From Skeletonema tropicum (taxonomy: Eukaryota; Bacillariophyta; Thalassiosirophyceae; Thalassiosirales; Thalassiosiraceae): DNA of 64,000 bases. The notes beneath the pieces were generated by a model, which had not been told where the DNA came from, did no database searches, and worked only from the letters and a program-made list of their open reading frames with translations. Made by a program: the position numbers and the translations under genes. Shown here piece after piece: positions 19,928 through 31,561 of this stretch (the stretch's first letter is position 1; each line of letters opens with the position of its first letter). The stretch covers positions 1,240,001-1,304,000 of the forward strand of contig CM074130.1 of assembly GCA_037178625.1 (NCBI GenBank), in the 5' to 3' direction.

Positions 19928-21490
19928 TATTACTCTCGGGGTTAGTTATAATTACAATAACAGACACGCACATCACCCATGACCATAATCACAACATGTA
20001 TGGTGGGTGGAAATAAGTTGGAGCTGGAGTTGAAGTTGGAAAGCCCCTGTATAAAATAAAGAAAACGAGGATTGTTCGTACGAGCGTCGGAATCAATAGC
20101 ATCCAAGGCGCGATGCATCTCCCAACAACTTTTTCAGCGAGCTGCTGCGCGACAAGGGCGTATCGATCATGGCGCGGATGGAGCAACATCTCGAGCTCTC
20201 ACAGCCACTCATTCAATCATGGATGGCTTTCTCGTGATGGCAGAGAGAAAAAGCTGTTGAGATCACTTACTTGACGCTGCTTTCAAGAGCTCATAATTTT
20301 TCATCCTGCAAACTGTCATCATCATATTACTAGCAAACACCATGATGTCGGCCTACTCACCTCCGTCGGCAGGCTGTGATCCTACTTCCTTCCAACAGTA
20401 TTCATCCAGACGCACCGCCGCCGCGCCCATAGCTTGACTTCCGCCTTCGCGAGGCGGATTCTACCGCTGACTACTGCAGTCTATTCATTATTACAGGTGA
20501 GTTACATGATTCATGATCGGGAAGATGAACGTAGATGAGATCGAGCAACAACTTCAGCACCGTGGAAGCCGGTGCTATATAAATTGGCCCAGCACCGTGG
20601 AAGCCGGTGCTATATAAATTGGCCCTTCGCCGAGGAAAGCCGGCGATTAATAAATTGGCCCTGGGCATGTTCAACGTCTTCGGACCGCACTCTGAGTTTG
20701 GGGCTCCAGAGCACACAGTTTCCGTACAGGTGGAGATTGATCGGGAGAAAAGCTGAGAGTTGCACTCGCGCGGGCGATCTAGTGATCCCTTTAGGAGGGT
20801 GAAGAGGACCCCGGGACTGTAGCCTGCCGGAGTACCTTGATTATTCGAATCCTGTCAGTATCTTGTGTGACGTCCCCCGCCCATATAATCCCAAAGAATT
20901 TGATGTCAATAGCGATAGATTCTTGTTGACATATCTTGATTACTTCGTTTCGTGTCAACTTTCTAACAACACATCTTCCTGCCCAACTTGACATCATCGT
21001 ACAGGCGTATCCCAAGCTACACAGCTACTGTCCATACAACCACCGGCACCGGCTACTCGACCATCAGAGACTGTGTCGTCTCCAGGACGTTGTGGCGACA
21101 TCGCAAGGCGGGAACAAGACGAGAGCCCCTCAAGCGTGAGCAGTTGAGTAGGGATGATCCTACGCCCAAGTAGAACACTTTACTTCCATCGCTATCGTAT
21201 GGATGATACATTTGCTGCCTGTCCAGCGAAATGGTCGGTGGGTTGAATAACCTTCCTTGAACGAATGAGAGGTGCAAAAAGATAATCGCCTCAAACGTGC
21301 AACTTTTTCAGCATAAAAAGCCTTGTAGAAAGTCTGTGGGAAATGAGATGTATAGATATTTTTAGTCCATCCTTATCGATGCTTTTTACTTTCACGCCTA
21401 CTCTTCCTTTGTCGCTTTCGTTCACCTCCTTTTATCCAAGCGACTTGAATATATTCATTTCATCTCCGCCACAAGACATAAATGATTTCT
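19928..21490. other. Gene-poor region left of the satellite
   Basis: No convincing gene. It holds the SET-gene promoter, a perfect 7-bp hairpin at 20440-20458 (TCCGCCT/AGGCGGA), and the tandem hairpin repeats at 20556-20661. Several short frames near 20470-21280 look random. Confidence 0.5.
20556..20661 (+). repeat. Three tandem 35-bp hairpin repeats with compensatory changes
   Basis: Copies at 20556-20590, 20591-20625 and 20626-20661. Each is a short hairpin followed by an AT-rich tail ending in AAATTGGCCC. Copies 1 and 2 pair AGCACCG with CGGTGCT around a 7-nt loop. Copy 3 pairs TCGCCG with CGGCGA around an 8-nt loop. Two stem pairs have switched on both sides (G-C to T-A, A-T to G-C), so pairing is kept while sequence changes. 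The 35-bp period is not a multiple of three, which argues against coding repeats. Confidence 0.75.
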
Positions 21491-21534
21491 ACTTTCCGAC
21501 ACTAGCATATTAGCGCTGTGAAGACGAAAACATT

Positions 21535-21775
21535 CTTAGAAACCGTGCTACAGCCTCATAGCTGACAGATCCAATTGGGGCTGGCCCACAGCAAGACATT
21601 CCACCACATCGTATCTATCGTCATCAATATGCGCAAAAGCAGCTTCTAGTGGCTCTTCCACTTTGTAATGAAAACAAAGAAGCCCATTAGCACTGCGCAG
21701 ACGGATTGCGTCTGTTCAAGCGGTACTACAGCCTCGTAGCTAATCTGAGAGGACAATACGAAAAAGCTGAAGAGA
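21535..21775 (-). repeat. Degenerate inverted satellite monomers at the left edge of the array
   Basis: Stretches such as TCAATATGCGCAAAAGCAGC and CTTCTAGTGGC (around 21631-21652), CCTCATAGCTGACAGATCCA (around 21555) and CTCGTAGCTAATCTGAGAGG (around 21735) match the reverse complement of the 184-bp monomer with many differences. One full and one partial inverted monomer are inferred. Orientation flips at about 21775. Confidence 0.7.
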
Positions 21776-21852
21776 GCAAATAAGACCTCTCAGATCAGCT
21801 ACGACAATCAAGCATCGCTTCTACACATGCTATCCTTCTGAGCAGCACTGAT

Positions 21853-24800
21853 GTGCTTGTTTAGTATCGCCACCGACTATAATGGGCCACTAGAAGCCGC
21901 TCATGCGCATATTGACAGCGATTGATACGAGACGGTTGGTTGAGGTGCTGCTGGCCAGCTCAAATCGGACCTATCAGATCAGCTATGAGAGTCAAGCATC
22001 GCTTCTATGCATGCTATCCTTCTGAGCAACGCTGATGTGCTTGTTTAGTATCGCCACCGACTATAATGGGCCACTAGAAGCCGCTCATGTGCATATTGAC
22101 AATGATTGATACGAGACGGATGGTTGAGGTGCTGCTGGGCAGCTCAAATTGGACCTCTCAGATCAACTAAGACGCTCTAGCATCGCTTCTACGCAAGCTA
22201 TCCTTCTGAGCATCGCTATTGTGCTTGTTTAGTATCGCCACCGACTATAATGGGCCACTAGAAGCCGCTCATGCGCATGTTGACAGTGATTGTTACGAGA
22301 CGGTTGGTTGAGGTGCTGCTGGCCAGCTCAAATTGGACCTCTCAGATCAGCTATGAGAGTCAAGCATCGCTTCTATGCATGCTATCCTTCTGAGCAACGC
22401 TGATGTGCTTGTTTAGTATCGCCACCGACTATAATGGGCCACTAGAAGCCGCTCATGTGCATATTGACAGCGATTGATACGAGACGGATGGTTGAGGTGC
22501 TGCTGGCCAGCTAAAATTGGACCTCTCAGATCAGCTACAAAAGTCAAGCATCGCTTCTACCTGCTTCTACGCAAGCCATCCTTCTGAGCATCGCTAATGT
22601 GCTTGTTTAGTATCGCCACCGACTATAATGGGCCACTAGAAGCCGCTCATGCGCATATTGACAGCGATTGATACGTGACGGTTTGTTGAGGTGCTGCTGG
22701 CCAGCTCAAATCGGACCTATCAGATCAGCTACGAGGGTCTAGCAACGCATCTACGCATGCAATCTTTCTGAGCATCGCTAATGTGCTTGTTTAGTATCGC
22801 CACCGACTATTTTGGGCCACTAGAAGCCGCTCATGCGCATATTGACAATGATTGTTACGAGACGGATGGTTGAGATGCTGCTGGCCAGCTCAAATTGGAC
22901 CTCTCAGATCAGCTACAAAAGTCAAGCATCGCTTCTGAACATGCTATCCTTCTGAGCAGCACTGATGTGCTTGTTTAGTATCGCCACCGACTATAATGGG
23001 CCACTAGAAGCCGCTCATGCGCATATTGACAGCGATTGATACGAGACGGTTGGTTGAGGTGCTGCTGGCCAGCTCAAATCGGACCTATCAGATCAGCTAT
23101 GAGAGTCAAGCATCGCTTCTATGCATGCTATCCTTCTGAGCAACGCTGATGTGCTTGTTTAGTATCGCCACCGACTATAATGGGCCACTAGAAGCCGCTC
23201 ATGTGCATATTGACAATGATTGATACGAGACGGATGGTTGAGGTGCTGCTGGGCAGCTCAAATTGGACCTCTCAGATCAACTAAGACGCTCTAGCATCGC
23301 TTCTACGCAAGCTATCCTTCTGAGCATCGCTATTGTGCTTGTTTAGTATCGCCACCGACTATAATGGGCCACTAGAAGCCGCTCATGCGCATGTTGACAG
23401 TGATTGTTACGAGACGGTTGGTTGAGGTGCTGCTGGCCAGCTCAAATTGGACCTCTCAGATCAGCTATGAGAGTCAAGCATCGCTTCTATGCATGCTATC
23501 CTTCTGAGCAACGCTGATGTGCTTGTTTAGTATCGCCACCGACTATAATGGGCCACTAGAAGCCGCTCATGTGCATATTGACAGCGATTGATACGAGACG
23601 GATGGTTGAGGTGCTGCTGGCCAGCTAAAATTGGACCTCTCAGATCAGCTACAAAAGTCAAGCATCGCTTCTACCTGCTTCTACGCAAGCCATCCTTCTG
23701 AGCATCGCTAATGTGCTTGTTTAGTATCGCCACCGACTATAATGGGCCACTAGAAGCCGCTCATGCGCATATTGACAGCGATTGATACGTGACGGTTTGT
23801 TGAGGTGCTGCTGGCCAGCTCAAATCGGACCTATCAGATCAGCTACGAGGGTCTAGCAACGCATCTACGCATGCAATCTTTCTGAGCATCGCTAATGTGC
23901 TTGTTTAGTATCGCCACCGACTATTTTGGGCCACTAGAAGCCGCTCATGCGCATATTGACAATGATTGTTACGAGACGGATGGTTGAGATGCTGCTGGCC
24001 AGCTCAAATTGGACCTCTCAGATCAGCTACAAAAGTCAAGCATCGCTTCTGAACATGCTATCCTTCTGAGCAGCACTGATGTGCTTGTTTAGTATCGCCA
24101 CCGACTATAATGGGCCACTAGAAGCCGCTCATGCGCATATTGACAGCGATTGATACGAGACGGTTGGTTGAGGTGCTGCTGGCCAGCTCAAATCGGACCT
24201 ATCAGATCAGCTATGAGAGTCAAGCATCGCTTCTATGCATGCTATCCTTCTGAGCAACGCTGATGTGCTTGTTTAGTATCGCCACCGACTATAATGGGCC
24301 ACTAGAAGCCGCTCATGTGCATATTGACAGCGATTGATACGAGACGGATGGTTGAGGTGCTGCTGGGCAGCTCAAATTGGACCTCTCAGATCAACTAAGA
24401 CGCTCTAGCATCGCTTCTACGCAAGCTATCCTTCTGAGCATCGCTATTGTGCTTGTTTAGTATCGCCACCGACTATAATGGGCCACTAGAAGCCGCTCAT
24501 GCGCATGTTGACAGTGATTGTTACGAGACGGTTGGTTGAGGTGCTGCTGGCCAGCTCAAATTGGACCTCTCAGATCAGCTATGAGAGTCAAGCATCGCTT
24601 CTATGCATGCTATCCTTCTGAGCAACGCTGATGTGCTTGTTTAGTATCGCCACCGACTATAATGGGCCACTAGAAGCCGCTCATGCGCATATTGACAGCG
24701 ATTGATACGAGACGGATGGTTGAGGTGCTGCTGGCCAGCTAAAATTGGACCTCTCAGATCAGCTACAAAAGTCAAGCATCGCTTCTACCTGCTTCTACGC

Positions 24801-26308
24801 AAGCCATCCTTCTGAGCATCGCTAATGTGCTTGTTTAGTATCGCCACCGACTATAATGGGCCACTAGAAGCCGCTCATGCGCATATTGACAGCGATTGAT
24901 ACGTGACGGTTTGTTGAGGTGCTGCTGGCCAGCTCAAATCGGACCTATCAGATCAGCTACGAGGGTCTAGCAACGCATCTACGCATGCAATCTTTCTGAG
25001 CATCGCTAATGTGCTTGTTTAGTATCGCCACCGACTATTTTGGGCCACTAGAAGCCGCTCATGCGCATATTGACAATGATTGTTACGAGACGGATGGTTG
25101 AGATGCTGCTGGCCAGCTCAAATTGGACCTCTCAGATCAGCTACAAAAGTCAAGCATCGCTTCTGAACATGCTATCCTTCTGAGCAGCACTGATGTGCTT
25201 GTTTAGTATCGCCACCGACTATAATGGGCCACTAGAAGCCGCTCATGCGCATATTGACAGCGATTGATACGAGACGGTTGGTTGAGGTGCTGCTGGCCAG
25301 CTCAAATCGGACCTATCAGATCAGCTATGAGAGTCAAGCATCGCTTCTATGCATGCTATCCTTCTGAGCAACGCTGATGTGCTTGTTTAGTATCGCCACC
25401 GACTATAATGGGCCACTAGAAGCCGCTCATGTGCATATTGACAGCGATTGATACGAGACGGATGGTTGAGGTGCTGCTGGGCAGCTCAAATTGGACCTCT
25501 CAGATCAACTAAGACGCTCTAGCATCGCTTCTACGCAAGCTATCCTTCTGAGCATCGCTATTGTGCTTGTTTAGTATCGCCACCGACTATAATGGGCCAC
25601 TAGAAGCCGCTCATGCGCATGTTGACAGTGATTGTTACGAGACGGTTGGTTGAGGTGCTGCTGGCCAGCTCAAATTGGACCTCTCAGATCAGCTATGAGA
25701 GTCAAGCATCGCTTCTATGCATGCTATCCTTCTGAGCAACGCTGATGTGCTTGTTTAGTATCGCCACCGACTATAATGGGCCACTAGAAGCCGCTCATGC
25801 GCATATTGACAGCGATTGATACGAGACGGATGGTTGAGGTGCTGCTGGCCAGCTAAAATTGGACCTCTCAGATCAGCTACAAAAGTCAAGCATCGCTTCT
25901 ACCTGCTTCTACGCAAGCCATCCTTCTGAGCATCGCTAATGTGCTTGTTTAGTATCGCCACCGACTATAATGGGCCACTAGAAGCCGCTCATGCGCATAT
26001 TGACAGCGATTGATACGTGACGGTTTGTTGAGGTGCTGCTGGCCAGCTCAAATCGGACCTATCAGATCAGCTACGAGGGTCTAGCAACGCATCTACGCAT
26101 GCAATCTTTCTGAGCATCGCTAATGTGCTTGTTTAGTATCGCCACCGACTATTTTGGGCCACTAGAAGCCGCTCATGCGCATATTGACAATGATTGTTAC
26201 GAGACGGATGGTTGAGATGCTGCTGGCCAGCTCAAATTGGACCTCTCTGATCAGCTATGAGAGTCAAGCATCGCTTCTATGCATGCTATCCTTCTGAGCA
26301 GCACTGAT
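21853..26308 (+). repeat. Four copies of a six-monomer, 1114-bp higher-order repeat
   Basis: Monomers recur in a fixed order of six types (five of 184 bp and one of 194 bp). Equivalent monomers lie exactly 1114 bp apart, for example 21853, 22967, 24081 and 25195, and the 194-bp steps end at 22599, 23713, 24827 and 25941. Copies are almost identical; one visible difference is ACAATGATTG versus ACAGCGATTG after the core. Confidence 0.92.
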
Positions 26309-27880
26309 GTGCTTGTTTAGTATCGCCACCGACTATAATGGGCCACTAGAAGCCGCTCATGCGCATATTGACAGCGATTGATACGAGACGGATGGTTGAG
26401 GTGCTGCTGGCCAGCTAAAATTGGACCTCTCAGATCAGCTACAAAAGTTAAGCATCGCTTCTGAACATGCTATCCTTCTGAGCATCGCTAATGTGCTTGT
26501 TTAGTATCGCCACCGACTATAATGGGCCACTAGAAGCCGCTCATGCGCATATTGACAGCGATTGATACGAGACGGATGGTTGAGGTGCTGCTGGCCAGCT
26601 CAAATTGGACCTCTCAGATCATCTCAGATCAACTAAGACGCTCTAGCATTGCTTATGCGCAAGCTATCCTTCTGAGCATCGCTAATGTGCTTGTTTAGTA
26701 TCGCCACCGACTATAATGGGCCACTAGAAGCCGCTCATGCGCATGTTGACAGCGATTGATACGAGACGGATGGTTGAGGTGCTGCTGGCCAGCTCAAATT
26801 GGACCTCTCAGATCAGCTATGAGAGTCAAGCATCGTTTCTACCTGCTTCTTCACAAGCTATCCTTCTGAGCAACGCTAATGTGCTTGTTTAGTATCGCCA
26901 CCGACTATAATGGGCCACTAGAAGCCGCTCATGCGCATATTGACAGCGATTGATACGTGACGGTTTGTTGAGGTGCTGCTGGCCAGCTCAAATTGGACCT
27001 ATCAAATCAGCTTCGAGAGTCTAGCAACGCATCTACGCATGCAATCTTTCTGAGCATCGCTAATGTGCTTGTTTAGTATCGCCACCGACTATAATGGGCC
27101 ACTAGAAGCCGCTCATGCGCATGTTGACAATGATTGTTACGAGACGGATGGTTGAGGTGCTGCTGGCCAGCTCAAATTGGACCTCTCAGATCAGCTACAA
27201 AAGTCAAGCATCGCTTCTATGCATGCTATCCTTCTGAGCAGCACTGATGTGCTTGTTTAGTATCGCCACCGACTATAATGGGCCACTAGAAGCCGCTCAT
27301 GCGCATATTGACAGCGATTGATACGAGACGGATGGTTGAGGTGCTGCTGGCCAGCTAAAATTGGACCTCTCAGATCAGCTACAAAAGTTAAGCATCGCTT
27401 CTGAACATGCTATCCTTCTGAGCATCGCTAATGTGCTTGTTTAGTATCGCCACCGACTATAATGGGCCACTAGAAGCCGCTCATGCGCATATTGACAGCG
27501 ATTGATACGAGACGGATGAATGAGGTGCTGCTGGGCAGCTCAAATTGGACCTCTCAGATCATCTCAGATCAACTAAGACGCTCTAGCATTGCTTCTACGC
27601 AGGCTATCCTTCTGAGTATCGCTAATGTGCTTGTTTAGTATTGCCACCGACTATAATGGGCCACTAGAAGCCGCTCATGCGCATGTTGACAGCGATTGAC
27701 ACGAGACGGATGGTTGAGGTGCTGCTGGCCAGCTCAAATTGGACCTCTCTGATCAGCTATGAGAGTCAAGCATTGCTTATGCGCAAGCTATCCTTCTGAG
27801 CAACGCTAATGTGCTTGTTTAGTATCGCCACCGACTATAATGGGCGACTAGAAGCGTCTCGTGCGCATATTGACATTGTT
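26309..27880 (+). repeat. Second higher-order repeat, five monomers, 940 bp
   Basis: The order changes after 26309. The monomer starting 26309 reappears at 27249 and the monomer at 26493 (with its ATCTCAGATC duplication) at 27433, both 940 bp apart. The second copy is incomplete and diverges up to the array end near 27880. Confidence 0.8.
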
Positions 27881-28325
27881 CTTTATTCTAGTTATACTTT
27901 TTGACCATGTATTCACTTCCTTTCATTGACTGCACTAGTGCGGAACGAACCTGCTTCATTTTTGTGTTGCTAATAGGAGTACTCCTTTTCGTTGTCAACA
28001 CCTGGTTTTCGCGAAACATAGTCATATACTTCGATGCTATCCATTCCATAGGTGTTCAAACCACCTTGTACATGACTTTGTTGCGTACTTTCTACAGATT
28101 GATGGTTCCATATCTAAAAGTTGGAAGAAAGGCGCTCAACTTCAACAACTACTGCCCCAGATTTAATATGTTTGGCTCTTCCACTGTTTGCATTTGATGC
28201 ATTTATGAGAAGTTATGGCATGTGATAGTCCCTAAAGCCTAGTCACGCGGTGCAACCTGATCTTCTTGAATTTGAATGCTGCTCTCGCTCTCATCGTGCT
28301 TAATAATATAACAGAAATTTTAACT

Positions 28326-29897
28326 TCAACCCTCGTCATCGGCTCTTCGACATTCCCTTCTTCTTCCTAGCTGATACTCAACGTATAATTGAAGAGCATG
28401 GTCACAAACTCGAACTGGTCCAGTTGGTAGTTCTCCACGAATGAATATTTTGTAAGCTGACCAACTGTATTGTCCACAGAAAAAGAGACCAGTAACTTGC
28501 TTCTCACTCAAACAAAATTCATCGCTGTCCTTCGTGAGCTCGATGTATTCGGCGGAAAATCGTACTAATCCCTTCGCTCTCTTTGTTCCGAGTCCCATAG
28601 GAGATATAACTTCAGATACTTCATCCCAGTCTGCATTCGCTGTAGCTTCTGCTGTTGGCCATTGCTCAAGAAAGGTATGTAATATACTGTCCACTTGGCG
28701 ACGAGTTGTTACATTCAAGCAGATAGTAGATACAAGGAGCCTCCACGGGTTGTTGACAAACAGCTCCTCTAACAATCCCAGTGGTGAAAACAATGGATTA
28801 AGTTTGGTTGTATGATGTATCAAGACGTTTTGTAGGCCACTGCATTTCGTAGGTGAAACTATTCTAATATTATTTGAGGAAGCAAGGCCTTTCACTTTCA
28901 AGGGAGAATGCTTCAAGGGAGTCCTTTCTAGAGCATCATAGCAGTAATTCTGATTCAAGAACTTGACCACGCTCGCCTTTGTTCTATATTCAGCTCCACT
29001 CGGAGACACGTAAATTATCGACTTTGAATTGTTACGTTTGTGGTCCTTCTTCGTCAGTCGCGACACCTGTGATTTTGGAGGTACTAAGCGACATCTCCAC
29101 TCATGAAGCAGTTGCTCTTTTGTTCTTCCGATCGATTCATGTATTGTCATATCTCTCCAAAGCAAACAAAACTCACGTATAGGTAGATAGGCCCGTAGGA
29201 AGCACTCATTGCTACACAAGTGTCGGATAGAAGTATGTAGAATTTGTTCTATGATAGTATTGGATGGCGACGAAGATTTTTTATAAGATGCTAATGTTGT
29301 TTCGAAGGTTTGTTTGAATATTGGACACTCCCCAAAGTGATTATCAATAATGTCTATAATACAATCATGACTTTTCATATCGATATCATCACAGCATAGA
29401 CTTTGCAGCATAGAACCACATTTACTAACTGCAGCGAATATTGATGCAGTTGAGTTCATAAACATGGGGCTCTTTACAATAGGCTTTTGCTTGACAAGAT
29501 TTATCAGTGTAGGAATCTTTATCTTTGATGATGTTCTTCGCTTCCGTTTGCTCGGTTTGGATGCGGCCTTCTTGATTATTACTGGTGGAGATGAAGGCAA
29601 ATCTTTGCTTACAGCTATCTCAGCGCCTTCTGCAGCGATATCTTTGTCACATCCACTAGAATCTTTGGCCACTGATTGAGCGATGACCAAAGAAGCATGC
29701 ACATTAGCTTCACTCTGCACTGTAGACGAAGAGTGTAGTCGTAGTTGCTTCGACGAGTCAAAAGATTCCATCTTCACCAGCTGCCTCATCGACCATTCTG
29801 ACGTCGACAATTTTATCGCATAAACGCTTATGCGCCTTGTCACCAGCAGCTCTATCCACCAATACTGATGCTGTTGCCAATCTCTCCTCAAGAACAT
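28326..29897 (-). CDS. MBD4-like HhH-GPD DNA glycosylase
   Basis: 523 residues in one exon; an internal Met such as the one near 29790 could be the true start. The N-terminal two thirds are basic and Ser/Lys-rich with a nuclear-localisation-like KPSKRKRRTSSKIK segment. The C-terminal 160 residues match the MBD4 glycosylase domain: FSPLGLLEELFVNNPWRLLV, STICLNVTT, then GLGTKRAKGLVRFSAEYIEL, QYSWSAYKIFIRG and the catalytic Asp in VRVCDHALQLYVEYQL. The helix-hairpin-helix stretch reads VTGLFFCGQY, less typical than LHGIGKYG, so activity should be tested. The family removes T or U from G mismatches in base excision repair. There is no methyl-CpG-binding domain, as in plant MBD4L. The gene sits 450 bp from the satellite. 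Confidence 0.82.
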   Translation of the reverse strand: MFLRRDWQQHQYWWIELLVTRRISVYAIKLSTSEWSMRQLVKMESFDSSKQLRLHSSSTVQSEANVHASLVIAQSVAKDSSGCDKDIAAEGAEIAVSKDLPSSPPVIIKKAASKPSKRKRRTSSKIKIPTLINLVKQKPIVKSPMFMNSTASIFAAVSKCGSMLQSLCCDDIDMKSHDCIIDIIDNHFGECPIFKQTFETTLASYKKSSSPSNTIIEQILHTSIRHLCSNECFLRAYLPIREFCLLWRDMTIHESIGRTKEQLLHEWRCRLVPPKSQVSRLTKKDHKRNNSKSIIYVSPSGAEYRTKASVVKFLNQNYCYDALERTPLKHSPLKVKGLASSNNIRIVSPTKCSGLQNVLIHHTTKLNPLFSPLGLLEELFVNNPWRLLVSTICLNVTTRRQVDSILHTFLEQWPTAEATANADWDEVSEVISPMGLGTKRAKGLVRFSAEYIELTKDSDEFCLSEKQVTGLFFCGQYSWSAYKIFIRGELPTGPVRVCDHALQLYVEYQLGRRRECRRADDEG

Positions 29898-30174
29898 GCG
29901 TCAACAAAGTAAAGTGTGTCTATGTGTGTGGCGGTAGAAGGTAAGTACTGACTACGACTTAGTGCGCAGGTTACAGGCAGGACATGACATAAAAGGTAGG
30001 ATTGCAGAGAGGGCGTGGAATTTCTGGTATGGATTCCTACGTTTACGATACACCATACGTTGATCGTAAAATCCTAAAAGAATCCAAAAAATGCTTGGGC
30101 GAAGTTGGGCGATTACTTTGAACGTGAGCCATAATCTGCTAGCTACCTGCTACGGATCAGTCAACACCAACAAC

Positions 30175-31561
30175 ATGTCCTCAGAACAATCTCCCGAGCC
30201 GTCCGCCGACGGCGTCCCTCCCGCTGAAAGCGAGGAAGAACTCGATCTCCGAACTAGCATGCTCAATGCTCAAGGTGAGCCAATACGAGAACTCTCTTTT
30301 GCGTTGGTAACAACACAATTACACCTAACTGTGTTTTCCGCTTCAAATCCAAGATTGGAATCTTGACGTTGACAGTGAAGATTTTGAGGTGACCTTAACC
30401 GCTGCGGATCCTCGGCAGAAATTCAAAAATCTCGTGCGATCAGCAACTAAACATGATACTTTCAAGAAGGGGGAGGCAGACACTATTCGTCGTATCATTG
30501 AACATGTTGAAATGGTGTCTCTCAAGAAGTCAGCTGATGGATTTAATAGGGTAAACTTCAGTATCGGAGTGTTGAACTGCTTTGTCATTTGCTGGATGGT
30601 GGGAGCATACCCGGAGCACATCTGGTTGCTGTATTTGATTGAGTCTTTTTATATGATCCCTCGCAAATTTTACAACATGTGGCGGGCGAAGCCTCTCAAT
30701 CAAGCCCTCTACTACCTCGATTTCTGCTGGTTTACAAACTTTTTTGCAATGGCCTTCTTCACTGCGATCTTAATATCTGGTATCTTTGGATTGGGTGAAA
30801 TTCAGCTTGGATTCAGAGAGGTTCTATTCAAAGCTGCCATGGGAGTCTCATGTGGTGTTCTTGTGTGTGCAAATCTTGCTCTACCATTCGTGGCTTGTTT
30901 GTTTCATGATGTGAACACAATGACTGGATTGTTTATTCACCTTATGCCGCCTGTCGTCATGTATACCTTTGTGTGGCACCATGATAGGATCCTAGAAGCG
31001 TGGCCTTCCTTGTTCGATCTCTCTTATTTGGAAGATGGTCTGACATACTTCGGAGGCGCAGACAGTATATCAACCTGCTCTACCGCGTTTTACTTCACAT
31101 GGTGGGTAATTTACGTGTGCTTCATGTTGGGAGGCGGTGGCATAGATTTGCCGAAGGAGTTCAAGCCTGATGGAAGTCCCGCTAACCCAAAGTATGATAC
31201 TGTGTTTCATTCTACTATGAGGGACGGAGTATGCATTCTCCTCGGCAAACTCTTTCGTGGTAGGTCAAGGGCCGAGAGCTTGACCTTGATGGAAACCAAC
31301 ATGTTTGACAAGATCGACTTCTGCTCATACATGATGTTTCACATGATCGCAAGTTTGAGTGCGATTTATTTGTCTGGATATTTGTGCTTCAAGAGCATCA
31401 TTTTCTTCCGTCTCATGCTTGGAGCAAGTATTGTGATTGCTGTGGTGAGAGGAGCAAATCGTTACACTTACTATACTACAAAAATGTATGCGCGAGTGTT
31501 GCGTAAAGAGTTTGCGGATCAACTAGCTCAGGGTGGTGACGGATACACTAGGCTGACTTGA
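30175..31561 (+). CDS. GPC1: Glycerophosphocholine acyltransferase, Gpc1 family (copy 1)
   Basis: Exons 30175..30274 and 30354..31561 (79-bp intron) give 435 residues. The family (DUF2838) acylates glycerophosphocholine with acyl-CoA to make lysophosphatidylcholine, allowing phosphatidylcholine to be rebuilt without new choline; it is an ER multi-pass protein. Motifs seen are FYNMWRAKPLNQALYYLDFC, LPFVACLFHDVNTMTGLFIH followed by LMPPVVMYTFVWH, and the C-terminal ANRYTYYTTKMYARVLRKEF. About eight hydrophobic segments lie between residues 140 and 400. A charged, acidic N-terminus of about 75 residues is spliced from exon 1. A second copy lies at 40879-42252 on the same strand. The 3' end overlaps the convergent MGCC gene by 14 bp. 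Confidence 0.87.

Larger units (their letters stand above)
21780..27880 (+). repeat. Satellite array, about 33 monomers of 184 bp
   Basis: The landmark GTGCTTGTTTAGTATCGCCA occurs 33 times from 21853 to 27811. Spacing is 184 bp except for five monomers of 194 bp or so, caused by 10-bp internal duplications (CTGCTTCTAC or ATCTCAGATC). The core around GGGCCACTAGAAGCCGCTCA is almost invariant, while the segment with CAGATCAGCTA and TCAAGCATCG varies between monomer types. No open frame of useful length crosses the array on either strand. The 184-bp length is close to a nucleosome plus linker. No box A/B promoter or tRNA-like fold is evident. A structural or centromere-like role is possible but unproven. 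Confidence 0.95.

Noticed and set aside
21780..27880. Satellite monomer as a tandem snRNA or tRNA-derived gene
   Set aside because: The ATCGCTTCT and TTTAGTATC pieces recall the U2 snRNA start and branch-site region, but spacing and the rest do not match, and no Pol III boxes were found.
21780..27880. Hammerhead ribozyme inside the satellite monomer
   Set aside because: CTGATGTG resembles half a core, but no GAAA partner exists at the required distance.
27907..28197. Hydrophobic ORF of about 96 codons at the right edge of the satellite
   Set aside because: Hydrophobic stretches in AT-rich DNA are common in random frames, and no splice or family support was seen.
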